Part shown: positions 8,137-16,675 of the stretch, in pieces
Layout of the letters: each line of letters starts with the position of its first letter
How positions within the stretch are numbered: the first letter of the stretch is position 1
Origin: DAHUYF01 sp035945115
Lineage (GTDB): Bacteria > Pseudomonadota > Alphaproteobacteria > ATCC43930 > CGMCC-115725
Reading direction: 5' to 3'
Length of the DNA stretch: 64,000 bases
Assembly (NCBI GenBank): GCA_035945115.1
Contig: DASZAN010000063.1
Coordinates: forward strand, 15,593-79,592
Notes under the pieces: model-generated
Database searches by the model: none
Seen by the model: the letters and a program-made list of their open reading frames with translations, nothing else
What the model was told of the DNA's origin: nothing
Program-made: the position numbers and the translations under genes

Positions 8137-8168
8137 GCCCAGGCCGGCAGCCATAGGAGTCTTGATCC

Positions 8169-9335
8169 GTGAAGTCTTCCCATCCCCCGGAGCTCGAACG
8201 GCGCCTTGCGGTCCTGCCGGGGCATCGCCTGGTGATCAAGGAACCGCTCGCGCTCGATTGCGGCGTCGCGCTTGGCCCCTACGCCATCGCATACCAGACC
8301 TATGGCCGGCTCAATGCCGACCGCTCGAACGCGATCCTCATCTGCCATGCGTTGACCGGCGACCAGTACGTCGCCGAACCCCACCCCATCACCGGCAAGC
8401 CCGGCTGGTGGGAGACGCTGGTCGGTCCCGGCAAGGTGCTCGACACCGAGCGCTATTTCCTCATCTGCACCAATGTGCTGGGCGGCTGCATGGGGAGCAC
8501 CGGGCCGATGGAGATCAACCCGTCGACGGGTCGCGCCTGGGGCCTCTCATTCCCCGTCATCACCGTCGCCGACATGGTGCGCGCGCAGACGAAAGTGATC
8601 GATCATCTCGGCATCGAAACCTTGTTCTGCATCACCGGCGGCTCGATGGGTGGCATGCAAGTGCTGCAATGGGCGGCGTCGTTTCCCGAGCGCGTCTTCG
8701 CCGCCGTGCCGATCGCCACGGCGGCGCGGCACTCGGCGCAGAACATCGCCTTCCACGAAGTCGGCCGCCAGGCGATCATGGCCGATCCCAATTGGTGCGG
8801 CGGCAATTATCTCGAGCTCGGCAAACGACCGGAGCGCGGGCTTGCCGTGGCGCGGATGGCAGCCCACATCACCTATCTCTCCGAGCAGGCGCTCCATCGC
8901 AAATTCGGCCGCAACCTGCAGGACCGCAGCCACCTTACCTACGGCTTCGAAGCCGATTTCCAGGTGGAGAATTATCTCCGCCACCAGGGCATCACCTTCG
9001 TCGAGCGCTTCGACGCCAACTCCTACCTCTATATCACCCGCGCCTGCGATTATTTCGATCTCGCCGCCGAGCATGAGGGCGTGCTGGCGAACGCCTTCCG
9101 CGGCACCAAGACGCGCTTCTGCAGCATCTCCTTCACCAGCGACTGGCTCTATCCGACCTCCGAGAACCGCGCCATCGTGCACGCCCTCAACGCGGTCGCC
9201 GCCAATGTGAGCTTCGTCGAGATCGCCACCGACAAGGGCCACGACGCGTTCCTCTTGGAGGAGCCGGAATTCTTCGCGACATTGCGCGGCTTCCTCGACG
9301 GCTGCGCGCGCCATCGCGGGCTCGCTTCGCCATGA
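8169..9335 (+). CDS. metX: Homoserine O-acetyltransferase
   Basis: Acyl transfer to the hydroxyl of L-homoserine, the committed step of methionine synthesis. Alpha/beta-hydrolase fold of 388 residues with ICHALTGDQYV, GWWETLVGPGK, FLICTNVLGGCMGSTGP, the nucleophile elbow TGGSMGGMQ (Ser), and a C-terminal His in IATDKGHDAFLLE with the Asp of FTSDWLYP completing the triad. GTG 8169 is the start: AGGAGT lies 8 bases upstream, and the product begins MKSSHPPELERRL. It overlaps metW by 4 bases. Expression is likely controlled by the SAM-II riboswitch just upstream. Confidence 0.97.
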   Translation: MKSSHPPELERRLAVLPGHRLVIKEPLALDCGVALGPYAIAYQTYGRLNADRSNAILICHALTGDQYVAEPHPITGKPGWWETLVGPGKVLDTERYFLICTNVLGGCMGSTGPMEINPSTGRAWGLSFPVITVADMVRAQTKVIDHLGIETLFCITGGSMGGMQVLQWAASFPERVFAAVPIATAARHSAQNIAFHEVGRQAIMADPNWCGGNYLELGKRPERGLAVARMAAHITYLSEQALHRKFGRNLQDRSHLTYGFEADFQVENYLRHQGITFVERFDANSYLYITRACDYFDLAAEHEGVLANAFRGTKTRFCSISFTSDWLYPTSENRAIVHALNAVAANVSFVEIATDKGHDAFLLEEPEFFATLRGFLDGCARHRGLASP

Positions 9336-9982
9336 GCGCCGACGGAACGATCGCCGGCACGGGCGAGATCGCGCCGCTTCGCGGCGATCTCCGCCTCGTC
9401 GCCGAGATGATCGCAGCAGGATCACGCGTGCTCGATATCGGCTGCGGCGACGGCGTGCTCCTGGCCTCGCTCGCGCGGCAAAAGGACGTCGACGGTCGCG
9501 GCATGGAGCTGAGCCAATCCGGCGTCAACGCCTGCGTGCGGCACGGTCTCTCGGTGATCCAGGGCGACGCCGACCATGACCTCGAGGATTATCCCTCGGA
9601 CGCCTTCGATTACGTCGTGCTGAGCCAGACCTTGCAGGCGACGCGCCAGCCGAAGCGCGTCCTCGAGCATCTCGTGCGCATCGGCCGCCGCGCCATCGTG
9701 TCATTTCCCAATTTCGGCCATTGGCGCATCCGCCTGGGCCTTTTGACCCAAGGCCGCATGCCGCTCACGCCAGCGCTCGCGCATCCCTGGTACGAGACGC
9801 CCAACATCCATCTCTGCACCATCCTCGATTTCGTCGCATTGTGCGACGAGCTCGGCGTGACCATCGAGCGCAGCGTCGCGCTCGACCGCAACGGCATGCC
9901 CTACCGGCTCAATCCGCGCGGCACGCTCGCCAATTGGCTCGCCGAGCAGGCCTTGTTTTTGCTGCGGCGCGAGCGCCGGTGA
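9332..9982 (+). CDS. metW: Methionine biosynthesis protein MetW
   Basis: Class I methyltransferase-like protein of 216 residues that partners MetX in alpha- and other proteobacteria and is needed for full homoserine acetyltransferase function. Motifs: VLDIGCGDGVLLASLARQKD, RGMELSQSGVNACVRHGLSV, QGDADHDLEDYPSDAFDYVV, LSQTLQATRQP and the strongly conserved SFPNFGHWRIRLGLLTQGRM, then PYRLNPRGTLANWLAEQALF. The ATGA overlap with metX indicates coupled translation. Confidence 0.96.
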   Translation: MSADGTIAGTGEIAPLRGDLRLVAEMIAAGSRVLDIGCGDGVLLASLARQKDVDGRGMELSQSGVNACVRHGLSVIQGDADHDLEDYPSDAFDYVVLSQTLQATRQPKRVLEHLVRIGRRAIVSFPNFGHWRIRLGLLTQGRMPLTPALAHPWYETPNIHLCTILDFVALCDELGVTIERSVALDRNGMPYRLNPRGTLANWLAEQALFLLRRERR

Positions 9983-9985
9983 GGC

Positions 9986-10723
9986 TCAGCGGCCGCTCAG
10001 GCGCGGCACGCCATGCGCCGCGGGAACATAGACGCGGCGGCGGCTGTCTTTGCGCTTCACCGCCGGCTTCGCATAGATCTGCTTCGTCGCCTCGACCACG
10101 GCGACGCCGGCGAAGGTGGCGAACCAGCGTTCGCCCACCCGCTCGATGGCGGTCGCCGAGCGCAGCATCATGCGCGACGCCGTCGGCGGCACGAAGAGCG
10201 CGGCCCCGACTGTCTCCGGCGTGAAATCGGCCTCGCGCAGCAAGCGCGAGAGCTGGGCGGGCGTGTAGGGATGGCCTTGCCCGAAGGGCGTGCGGTCGAT
10301 CCGCGCCCAGATGCCGCGGCGATTTGGCGTCACCACCAGGAGACGGCCACCGCCGGCCATCACGCGCCAGATCTCCTTCAAGAGCGGCCGCACCTGCTCG
10401 CTGTATTCGAGCCCGTGCACGAGCACCACGCGGTCGATCGAGTAGTCCTGGAACGGAAGCTCGCTTTCCTCCACGAGCGCCACCGCATTGGGCCCCTCGG
10501 CGGGCCAGGCGAGCACGCCTTGCGAGGACGGCATCGCCGCGATGACGCGCTCGGCTTCGTCACGAAACGGTCGCAAATAGGGCGTGGCATAGCCGAGGCC
10601 CAGCACGCGCATGCCGGCGACGTCGGGCCAGATGAGACGCATGCGGCGGCGGATCATGCGCCGCGCCACCTGGCCGAGCCGGCTCAGATAGAAGTCTCTG
10701 AGATCGACGACATCGACATACAT
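9986..10723 (-). CDS. SAM-dependent methyltransferase, class I
   Basis: Protein of 245 residues with a Methyltransf_11-type fold: MRVLGLGYATPYLRPF is motif I, followed by LPFQDYSIDRVVLVHGLEYS and LKEIWRVMAGGGRLLVVTPN. The C-terminus is basic (AVKRKDSRRRVYVP). The substrate is unknown. ATG 10723 is the best start; the frame can be read two codons further from a TTG. It converges with metW with 3 bases between the stops. Confidence 0.85.
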   Translation of the reverse strand: MYVDVVDLRDFYLSRLGQVARRMIRRRMRLIWPDVAGMRVLGLGYATPYLRPFRDEAERVIAAMPSSQGVLAWPAEGPNAVALVEESELPFQDYSIDRVVLVHGLEYSEQVRPLLKEIWRVMAGGGRLLVVTPNRRGIWARIDRTPFGQGHPYTPAQLSRLLREADFTPETVGAALFVPPTASRMMLRSATAIERVGERWFATFAGVAVVEATKQIYAKPAVKRKDSRRRVYVPAAHGVPRLSGR

Positions 10724-10836
10724 GGCCAACAGTCTAGCATGGGATCGCCAGTCGAATTAAATTAGCGGGGCCGCGCAAGTGCGCGCCTTGAACACACCTA
10801 TGCCGCCACCGAATGAACACGATGGGGAGAGAGTCC

Positions 10837-11457
10837 ATGAAGCTTCGCTATTCGCCAACCTCGCCCTATGTCCGCAAGGTCATGGTGGTCGCGTTGGAAA
10901 CCGGACTAGCCGAACGCATCGAGCGCATTCCGACGACCGTGGCGCCGACCAAACCCAATGACGAGGTGGCGCGCGAGAATCCGCTGGTGAAGGTTCCGGC
11001 ACTCACCACCGATGACGGTCTCGTGCTCTACGACTCGCCGGTGATCTGCGAATATCTCGACACGCTCCATGACGGGGCGAAGCTTTTCCCGGCGAGCGGC
11101 AAGGCGCGGTGGCTCGCGCTGCGCCAGCAAGCGCTCGGCGACGGCATCCTCGATGCGGCGATCCTCGGTCGTTACGAAATCCTGCGCCCCAAGGAATTCC
11201 AGTGGCAGGACTGGCTCGATGCGCAGATGCGCAAGGTGCGGGGGGCGCTCGCGGCGCTCGAGATGGAAGCGGAGGCGGGCGATCTCGGCGGCCCCCTCAC
11301 CATCGGCCACATCACCATCGCCTGCGCGCTGGGCTATCTCGATTTCCGTTACGCCAGCGAAGCCTGGCGCACGAAACACCGCCGCCTCGCCGTCTGGGCC
11401 GACGAAGTGGCGCAGCACAAATCGATCCAACTCACCGCGCCGAAGGATCCGACGTAA
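10837..11457 (+). CDS. Glutathione S-transferase
   Basis: Two-domain cytosolic GST of 206 residues. The thioredoxin-like N-terminal domain has MKLRYSPTSPYVRKVMVVAL (Ser/Tyr site near SPTSPY), NPLVKVPALTTDDG with the cis-Pro and DSPVICEYLD with the glutathione-binding Ser. The all-helical C-terminal domain has LTIGHITIACALGYLDFR, a normal GST core motif. I chose ATG 10837, which has GGGGAGAG in front. Probably detoxification or stress; no linked substrate genes. Confidence 0.9.
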   Translation: MKLRYSPTSPYVRKVMVVALETGLAERIERIPTTVAPTKPNDEVARENPLVKVPALTTDDGLVLYDSPVICEYLDTLHDGAKLFPASGKARWLALRQQALGDGILDAAILGRYEILRPKEFQWQDWLDAQMRKVRGALAALEMEAEAGDLGGPLTIGHITIACALGYLDFRYASEAWRTKHRRLAVWADEVAQHKSIQLTAPKDPT

Positions 11458-11525
11458 AGTCGCCAACGCGCCGCTCCATTTTCGAAGCGCAGTTGCCGAA
11501 AAATGGGGATGTAGGGATGAGCGGA

Positions 11526-11552
11526 GATGGAGGGGAGAAGCTTCCCTCCATC
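11526..11552. terminator. Bidirectional hairpin between convergent genes
   Basis: GATGGAGGG (11526-11534) pairs perfectly with CCCTCCATC (11544-11552) over a 9-base loop. It lies between the stops of the converging GST gene (11457) and the alpha/beta-hydrolase gene (11584). No long T-run flanks it, so efficiency as an intrinsic terminator is uncertain. Confidence 0.5.
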
Positions 11553-11583
11553 ACCCCTGATCCCCTCAATCTCATGAAAATCT

Positions 11584-12513
11584 TTACCGCGCGACAGCGC
11601 CGTCCAGCCATTGGACGAGGTCGCGCGTGACGTTGTCGCGGTTCGTTTCATTGAAGACCTCGTGCCGGGCGCCGTCGTAGAAGCGGTGCGTCACGCGCTC
11701 CAACCCCGCCGCGCGGTAAGCTTCCAAGAGTTGACGCACGCTTTTGGTATTTTCGCCGACCGGGTCGTTGCTGCCGGCGATGACGTAAATCGGCAGGCGT
11801 TTCGGAATGCGCGCTTGGCGCCGAGGGCTCGTCACCTCGCCGAGCGCATCAAGCAGGTCGATCCAGAGCTGCACCGAAGCGGGAAAGCCGCAGAGCGGAT
11901 CGGCGATGTATTTGTCCACTTCGGCGGCATCGCGCGAGAGCCAATCGAAAGGCGTGCGCGCTGGCGCGAACGGCTTGTTGAAAGCGCCGAAGGAAAACGC
12001 CTGCAGGAGCTGGCTGCGGCCGCGCGCACCGAGCCGGAGGCGCTCGAGACGCGCGATGAGGCGACCCGCCGCGGCGAGCGCGGAGGGCTTGCCGCCCGTG
12101 CCCGAGAGGACGACGCCCGCGAAAGCGTCGCCATGCTCGCTGATGATTTGCTGCGCCATGAACGAGCCCATGGAATGGCCGATGAGCACCATCGGCCGCT
12201 CGGGATGATCGCCGGCAATGCGCTGCGTCACTTGCCAGAGATCGCCAAGAACGGTCGCCCAGCCGTCGCGCGCGGCGAAGAAGCCGAGATCATCCGCACG
12301 CGCCGCGGTGCGGCCGTGGCCGCGGTGATCGCTGGCATAGACGATGTAGCCTGCGCCGGTGAGCCCGCCGGCAAGCCGGGCATAGCGCCCGCCATGCTCG
12401 GCAAGACCGTGCGCGATCTGCACCACGGCCTTGGGCGCCGCCTCCGGCGCCCAGCGACGGACGAAAATCTCAACCCCGTCCGCCGCCCGGAGAGTGAAGC
12501 TCGTCGCCTCCAT
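11584..12513 (-). CDS. Alpha/beta-hydrolase of the lysophospholipase/monoacylglycerol lipase type
   Basis: Hydrolase of 309 residues. HGLAEHGGRYARLA is the classical monoglyceride-lipase/PldB-type oxyanion motif, SDHRGHGRT follows, GHSMGSF contains the nucleophile Ser, the Asp is in AGSNDPVGE, and the His is in DGARHEVFNE. ATG 12513 (METSF-like start MEATSFTLRAADG) lies 14 bases after the phaB stop, so it is most likely the last gene of the polyhydroxybutyrate run. The substrate is not known; an ester or a hydroxyalkanoate oligomer would fit the setting, but that is an inference. Confidence 0.88.
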   Translation of the reverse strand: MEATSFTLRAADGVEIFVRRWAPEAAPKAVVQIAHGLAEHGGRYARLAGGLTGAGYIVYASDHRGHGRTAARADDLGFFAARDGWATVLGDLWQVTQRIAGDHPERPMVLIGHSMGSFMAQQIISEHGDAFAGVVLSGTGGKPSALAAAGRLIARLERLRLGARGRSQLLQAFSFGAFNKPFAPARTPFDWLSRDAAEVDKYIADPLCGFPASVQLWIDLLDALGEVTSPRRQARIPKRLPIYVIAGSNDPVGENTKSVRQLLEAYRAAGLERVTHRFYDGARHEVFNETNRDNVTRDLVQWLDGAVAR

Positions 12514-12527
12514 GGCGGCGCCGGCGC

Positions 12528-13250
12528 TCAGTACATGTGCTGGCCGCCGTTGATCGACATGGTCGAGCCGGTGACGAACCCGCCTTGATCTGAGACGAGG
12601 AAGAGCACGCCGCGCGCAATCTCCTCGGCATGACCGAGACGGCCGACCGGGATGCGCGCGACGATCTTGTCGAGCACGTTCTGCGGCACCGCGCGCACCA
12701 TGTCGGTGTCGATGTAGCCGGGCGCGATGGCATTGACGGTGATGCCGCGGCCGGCACCTTCCTGCGCCAGCGCCTTGGTGAAGCCGTGAATACCCGACTT
12801 CGCCGCGGCGTAGTTCACCTGCCCGTACTGGCCGGCCTGGCCGTTGATCGAGCCGATATTGACGATGCGGCCGAAGCCACGCTCGCGCATGCCTTCGATG
12901 ACGAGGCGGCACATGTTGAAGCAGGAGGTGAGATTGGTGGCGATCACCTGGCCCCACTGATCGGGTGTCATCTTGTGCAGCACGGCGTCGCGCGTGATGC
13001 CGGCATTGTTGACCAGCACCTCGATGGGTCCCAGCTCCTGCTCGACGCGCTTGACGCCGGTCTCGCACGAGCGGAAGTCGGCGACATCGAAGCGGAAAGC
13101 GGGAATGCCCGTCTCCTGCGTGAAGCGCCGGGCCGCTTCGTCGTTGCTGGCGTAAATGGCCGCCACCTTGTAGTTCGCGTTCTTGAGCGCCACCGCGATC
13201 GCGCGCCCGATGCCGCGCGTGCCGCCCGTCACCACCGCCACTCGTGCCAT
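12528..13250 (-). CDS. phaB: Acetoacetyl-CoA reductase
   Basis: NADPH-dependent SDR of 240 residues that reduces acetoacetyl-CoA to (R)-3-hydroxybutyryl-CoA. Motifs: VVTGGTRGIGRAIA, NNAGITRDAVLHKMTPDQW, Ser in IVNIGSINGQAGQYGQVNY, catalytic YAAAK, and APGYIDTDMVRAVP with a C-terminal STMSINGGQHMY. MTPDQW and the QHMY end are characteristic of PhaB. It lies 56 bases downstream of phaA; a perfect palindrome occupies that gap. Confidence 0.97.
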   Translation of the reverse strand: MARVAVVTGGTRGIGRAIAVALKNANYKVAAIYASNDEAARRFTQETGIPAFRFDVADFRSCETGVKRVEQELGPIEVLVNNAGITRDAVLHKMTPDQWGQVIATNLTSCFNMCRLVIEGMRERGFGRIVNIGSINGQAGQYGQVNYAAAKSGIHGFTKALAQEGAGRGITVNAIAPGYIDTDMVRAVPQNVLDKIVARIPVGRLGHAEEIARGVLFLVSDQGGFVTGSTMSINGGQHMY

Positions 13251-13269
13251 GCCGCTCCTCCCTGGTTCT

Positions 13270-13287
13270 CGCCGCGTTAACGCGGCG
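13270..13287. other. Perfect 18-base palindrome between phaA and phaB
   Basis: CGCCGCGTTAACGCGGCG (13270-13287) is self-complementary and lies in the 56-base gap between the phaA stop and the phaB start. It could form a hairpin on the phaAB transcript that stabilises or attenuates it, or bind a dimeric regulator. The function is not established by sequence. Confidence 0.6.
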
Positions 13288-13306
13288 CCGTCATTGTCTG
13301 CTTAAA

Positions 13307-14482
13307 TCAGCCGCGCTCGACGCACATGGCGATTCCCATGCCACCGCCGATGCAGAGGGTGGCGAGCCCACGCTTGGCGTTGCGCTTCTGCAGCTCGTGC
13401 AAGAGGGTCACCAGGATGCGCGTCCCCGAGGCGCCGATGGGATGGCCGAGCGCGATAGCGCCGCCATTCACGTTCACCTTCTCGGCATCGAAGCCGAGGT
13501 CCTTGTTGACGGCGCAAGCCTGTGCGGCAAACGCCTCGTTGGCCTCGATGAGGTCGAGGTCCTCGACGCGCCAGCCGGCGCGCTTCAACGCAAGGCGGCT
13601 CGCCGGAATGGGGCCGCTCCCCATGAGCGCGGGATCGACGCCTGCCGTGGCCCACGCGACGATGCGCGCCAGCGGCTTGATGCCGCGCCGTTTCGCTTCG
13701 TCCGCTGTCATCAGCACCACCGCCGCGGCGCCGTCATTGATGCCGGACGCGTTCCCCGCCGTCACGGTGCCGTTCTTGTCGAAGGCGGGGCGGAGCTTCG
13801 CCAGCACCTCGACCGTGGTTCCGTGCTTGGGATACTCGTCGGTGTCGACCACCACATCGCCTTTGCGCGAGGGCACCTTCACCGACACGATCTCGTCCTT
13901 GAAGCGGCCCGCCTTCTGCGCCGCCTCCGCGCGCGCCTGCGAGCGTTGCGCCAGCTCGTCTTGCTGCTCGCGCGTGATCTGCCAGCGTTGCGCCACGTTC
14001 TCGGCGGTATTGCCCATGTGATAGCCGTTGAAGGCGTCCCAGAGCCCGTCCTTGATCATGGTGTCGACGAACTGCATATCGCCCATCTTGACGCCGCTGC
14101 GCAAATGGGCGGCGTGCGGCGCGCGGCTCATGCTCTCCTGGCCGCCGGCCACGACAATCGCGCTGTCGCCGGTACGGATCGCCTGATAACCCAAGGCGAC
14201 GCTGCGCAAACCCGAGCCGCACACCTGGTTGATGGCATAGGCGGTCGCTTCCTGGGGAATGCCGGCGGCGATCGCCGCCTGCCGCGCCGGGTTCATGCCT
14301 TGGCCCGCGGTCAGGATCTGCCCCAGGATCACTTCTGTCACTTCCTTGGTATCGACATTGGCACGGCGGAGCGCCTCGGCGATCACCACCTGCCCCAATT
14401 GATGGGCGGCAAGGCCGCTCAAGCTGCCGTTGAAAGAGCCGATCGGCGTGCGCACGGCGCCGGCTATGACGATGTCGTTCAT
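13307..14482 (-). CDS. phaA: Acetyl-CoA acetyltransferase (beta-ketothiolase)
   Basis: Condenses two acetyl-CoA to acetoacetyl-CoA. Thiolase of 391 residues: GAVRTPIGSFNGSL, INQVCGSGLRSVALG with the nucleophilic Cys, VAGGQESMSRAPHA, NEAFAAQACAVNKDLG, NVNGGAIALGHPIGASG with the catalytic His, and the second Cys in GLATLCIGGGMG. The ATG overlaps the stop of the phaC-like gene by 4 bases, so it is translationally coupled to it. First precursor-supplying enzyme of polyhydroxybutyrate synthesis. Confidence 0.97.
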   Translation of the reverse strand: MNDIVIAGAVRTPIGSFNGSLSGLAAHQLGQVVIAEALRRANVDTKEVTEVILGQILTAGQGMNPARQAAIAAGIPQEATAYAINQVCGSGLRSVALGYQAIRTGDSAIVVAGGQESMSRAPHAAHLRSGVKMGDMQFVDTMIKDGLWDAFNGYHMGNTAENVAQRWQITREQQDELAQRSQARAEAAQKAGRFKDEIVSVKVPSRKGDVVVDTDEYPKHGTTVEVLAKLRPAFDKNGTVTAGNASGINDGAAAVVLMTADEAKRRGIKPLARIVAWATAGVDPALMGSGPIPASRLALKRAGWRVEDLDLIEANEAFAAQACAVNKDLGFDAEKVNVNGGAIALGHPIGASGTRILVTLLHELQKRNAKRGLATLCIGGGMGIAMCVERG

Positions 14483-15774
14483 CGGGGGGTCCTCGCTCTC
14501 TGGGTACGGGCTTGCTTGCCTCTCTTAGATAGTCTGCGGCCACGGCTTTGGGAACCCGCGACCCTTTCGCCATGGCGGAGGAGCCATTCTCCGAGCGGCT
14601 GCCACACCGCGGCGGGCGCCTCGCGCGCCACCATCATGCCGATGTGTCCTAAGGGCGGCCGCAGCACCTCGGCCAGAGGCAAGGCCGCCGCGAGCACCGC
14701 CGCGGTCGCCGGCGGCACGATGCGATCTTGCGCCGGCAACACCACCAGCGCCGGCACGCGCACGCGCTCAGGCCGGACGGCCGCCCCGCCCACCTCCCAC
14801 ACGCCGCGGCCTGGCGCGTTCTCGCCATACCAGCCGGCGAGGCAATCGCGCGCCACCGGCAAGGCGAGCGGCACGCCGTCGTTGAGCCAGTCCTCGACCG
14901 CGACGAAGTCGCGCTCTTCGAGACTGCCGGCCGGAAGCGCGGCGAAGCGGCTGAATTTGCGCAGCGCCAAGAGCGGATCGAGCGCGGCGAAGAGCGTTTG
15001 CAGCACATCGACCGGCAGCTCGCCCAACGCGGCGAAGCCCTCGGTCAGCGGACCTGCGAACGCGCCCAGAAGCCGTGCCTGGCCCGACCGCTCGGCATGG
15101 AAGTCCCAGGGCGTCGCGAGGAGCGCCAGCGCCGTCACCAGCTCCTCGCGGAGCTGGGCCAGCGCGAGCGCGAGCAATCCCCCCATGCAATATCCCACCA
15201 CGGCGAGCGGTCCGCCGGTTGCGGCGGCCGCCGCCTCGAGCGAACGCGCGAGCCGACCCGCGATGTAATCCGAGAGCGCGAAACGGCGCTCCGCGGGTTC
15301 GGGCCGTCCCCAATCGACAAGGAGCGGCCGCAGCCCCGCCTCGGCGAGAAAGCGGAGCAGGCTCTTGCCGGGCGCGAGATCGAGGATGTAGGCGCGATTG
15401 ATGAGCGATGGGACGATCAGCACCGGCCTTCCGGACGGCGGACCGTAATCGAGGAGCCGCGTCCCACCTTCGCGCCAGAGCGTCGGCGGATCGGCGAGCG
15501 TGCGGCGATAGGGATGGTGGCGATAGCGCTGAAGTCCCGTCAGGAAAAGGTCGCCGCGATGGCGGAGCTCGGCCTCGAGCGCCGCGGCGAACGCCTCAGG
15601 CGCGATGCCGGCGAGACTTTGCGCGAGCGCGCTGGCGCGGGGATCGAGCTCCGCCCTCAAGCGCAGCGAGCCGCTCCTCCAGAGCGGCCATGCGGCGCAG
15701 GAGGTCAACCACAACATCGCCGCGCTCGCGAGATGGAGCGGCAGCGGGCGCGGCCCGAGGCGGGGGCTCACCAT
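14479..15774 (-). CDS. phaC: Polyhydroxyalkanoate synthase-like protein
   Basis: Alpha/beta-hydrolase-fold polymerase of 431 residues. The PHA-synthase lipase box is GYCMGG with Cys196 as nucleophile; Asp350 (PAQDRIVPP) and His377 (PLGHIGMM) complete the triad. It also has RLLDYGP, VLIVPSLINRAYILDL and LVDWGRPEPAERRF, standard for PhaC. The size lies between class III (about 360) and class I (about 590) synthases. I start it at ATG 15774 (MVSPRLGPRPLPLHLASA), which puts its first 60 codons inside the upstream small gene in another frame. GTG 15771 is a close alternative. The upstream part of the long open frame is antisense noise. It is coupled to phaA by a 4-base overlap. Confidence 0.87.
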   Translation of the reverse strand: MVSPRLGPRPLPLHLASAAMLWLTSCAAWPLWRSGSLRLRAELDPRASALAQSLAGIAPEAFAAALEAELRHRGDLFLTGLQRYRHHPYRRTLADPPTLWREGGTRLLDYGPPSGRPVLIVPSLINRAYILDLAPGKSLLRFLAEAGLRPLLVDWGRPEPAERRFALSDYIAGRLARSLEAAAAATGGPLAVVGYCMGGLLALALAQLREELVTALALLATPWDFHAERSGQARLLGAFAGPLTEGFAALGELPVDVLQTLFAALDPLLALRKFSRFAALPAGSLEERDFVAVEDWLNDGVPLALPVARDCLAGWYGENAPGRGVWEVGGAAVRPERVRVPALVVLPAQDRIVPPATAAVLAAALPLAEVLRPPLGHIGMMVAREAPAAVWQPLGEWLLRHGERVAGSQSRGRRLSKRGKQARTQRARTPR

Positions 15775-15934
15775 GCGCAACGTCCGGCGGCGCCGCGGCG
15801 GGCGGCCTGAGCGCGGCGAGGAAGCGGGCCATATTTTCCGCAAGCTCGGGATCCGCCGCCATGGCGATGAGGTGCTCCTGCCACAGGTCGAGGTACCTCT
15901 TGGCCAGGCTTGCAAGGTCCGGCGCTTCGGCCAT
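15596..15934 (-). CDS. Small coiled-coil protein overlapping the PHA synthase gene
   Basis: Protein of 112 residues (ATG 15934). The N-terminal half is an amphipathic helix segment, LASLAKRYLDLWQEHLIAMA then DPELAENMARFLAALRP, followed by a Pro/Ala-rich linker and a coiled coil VVDLLRRMAALEERLAALE, ending in a basic tail. The layout (helical head, linker, coiled coil) recalls PhaE/PhaR-type synthase partners or phasins, but I cannot assign it to a family. Its last 59 codons overlap the synthase start in another frame (179 bases, 15596-15774), including the coiled coil. It is divergent from phaR across 135 bases. Confidence 0.65.
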   Translation of the reverse strand: MAEAPDLASLAKRYLDLWQEHLIAMAADPELAENMARFLAALRPPAAAPPDVAHGEPPPRAAPAAAPSRERGDVVVDLLRRMAALEERLAALEGGARSPRQRARAKSRRHRA

Positions 15935-16069
15935 GGCGCGAAGTATATCGGCGGCGCGCGCGCAAGGCCAGCGGCCCAGGACGACGTTCCCTTGCGGTAA
16001 CCCGCGGGAAATACTGCTATGCTCGCTTTTTCGGCAGCGGGCAGTGGCCGAAGGCGAAGGAAGCGGGAG

Positions 16070-16672
16070 ATGGACGACAACAAGAGCGGCGCGCAGACCC
16101 CGCCGGTGGTGATCAAGAAATACGCCAACCGCCGGCTCTACAACACGCAGACGAGCAGCTATGTGACGCTCGAGGATCTCAGCCGCATGGTGAAGGAGGG
16201 TCGCGAATTTGTCGTCTATGACGCGAAGACCGGCGAGGACATCACCCGCGCCGTGCTGACGCAGATCATCGTCGAGGAGGAGCAGAAGGGGCAGAACCTG
16301 CTGCCGATCGGCTTCCTGCGCCAGCTCATCGGCCTTTACGGCGGCAGCATGCAATGGCTGGTGCCGCGTTATCTCGAGCACGCCATGACCACCTTTGCCC
16401 GCAATCAGGAGCAGATGCGCAAGAATTTGCAGGAGACCTTCGGCGGGCTCTTCCCGTTTGGCCCGCTCGAGGAGATGGGGAAGCAGAATCTGGCACTCTT
16501 CGAGAAGACGATGAAGATGTTCTCGCCCTTCCCAAGCCCGAGCGAAAAGCCCCGCGCCGGCGACAAGCCCGCCGAAGCGCCGCCCTCGGACGCCACCATC
16601 AAGGATTTGACCGATCGCTTGAACGCGCTCCAGCAGCAGATCGACGCGCTCGGCAAAACGCGGAAGGAATAG
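16070..16672 (+). CDS. phaR: Polyhydroxyalkanoate synthesis repressor PhaR
   Basis: DNA- and PHB-binding regulator of 200 residues. The PHB/PHA accumulation DNA-binding domain is at the N-terminus: VVIKKYANRRLYNTQTSSYV, TLEDLSRMVKEGREFVVYDA, KTGEDITRAVLTQIIVEEE. The central part, GFLRQLIGLYGGSMQWLVPR and YLEHAMTTFARNQEQMRK, is the second conserved PhaR region, and a short C-terminal coiled coil follows (LTDRLNALQQQIDAL). In known systems PhaR represses phasin and itself until polymer titrates it. ATG 16070 has GGGAG nearby; the frame upstream is not needed. Divergent from the synthase genes. Confidence 0.96.
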   Translation: MDDNKSGAQTPPVVIKKYANRRLYNTQTSSYVTLEDLSRMVKEGREFVVYDAKTGEDITRAVLTQIIVEEEQKGQNLLPIGFLRQLIGLYGGSMQWLVPRYLEHAMTTFARNQEQMRKNLQETFGGLFPFGPLEEMGKQNLALFEKTMKMFSPFPSPSEKPRAGDKPAEAPPSDATIKDLTDRLNALQQQIDALGKTRKE

Positions 16673-16675
16673 CGC

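Noticed and set aside
13244..15268. A 674-codon plus-strand frame across phaA and the PHA synthase
   Set aside because: Antisense to two well-identified enzymes; no ribosome site and no domain pattern.
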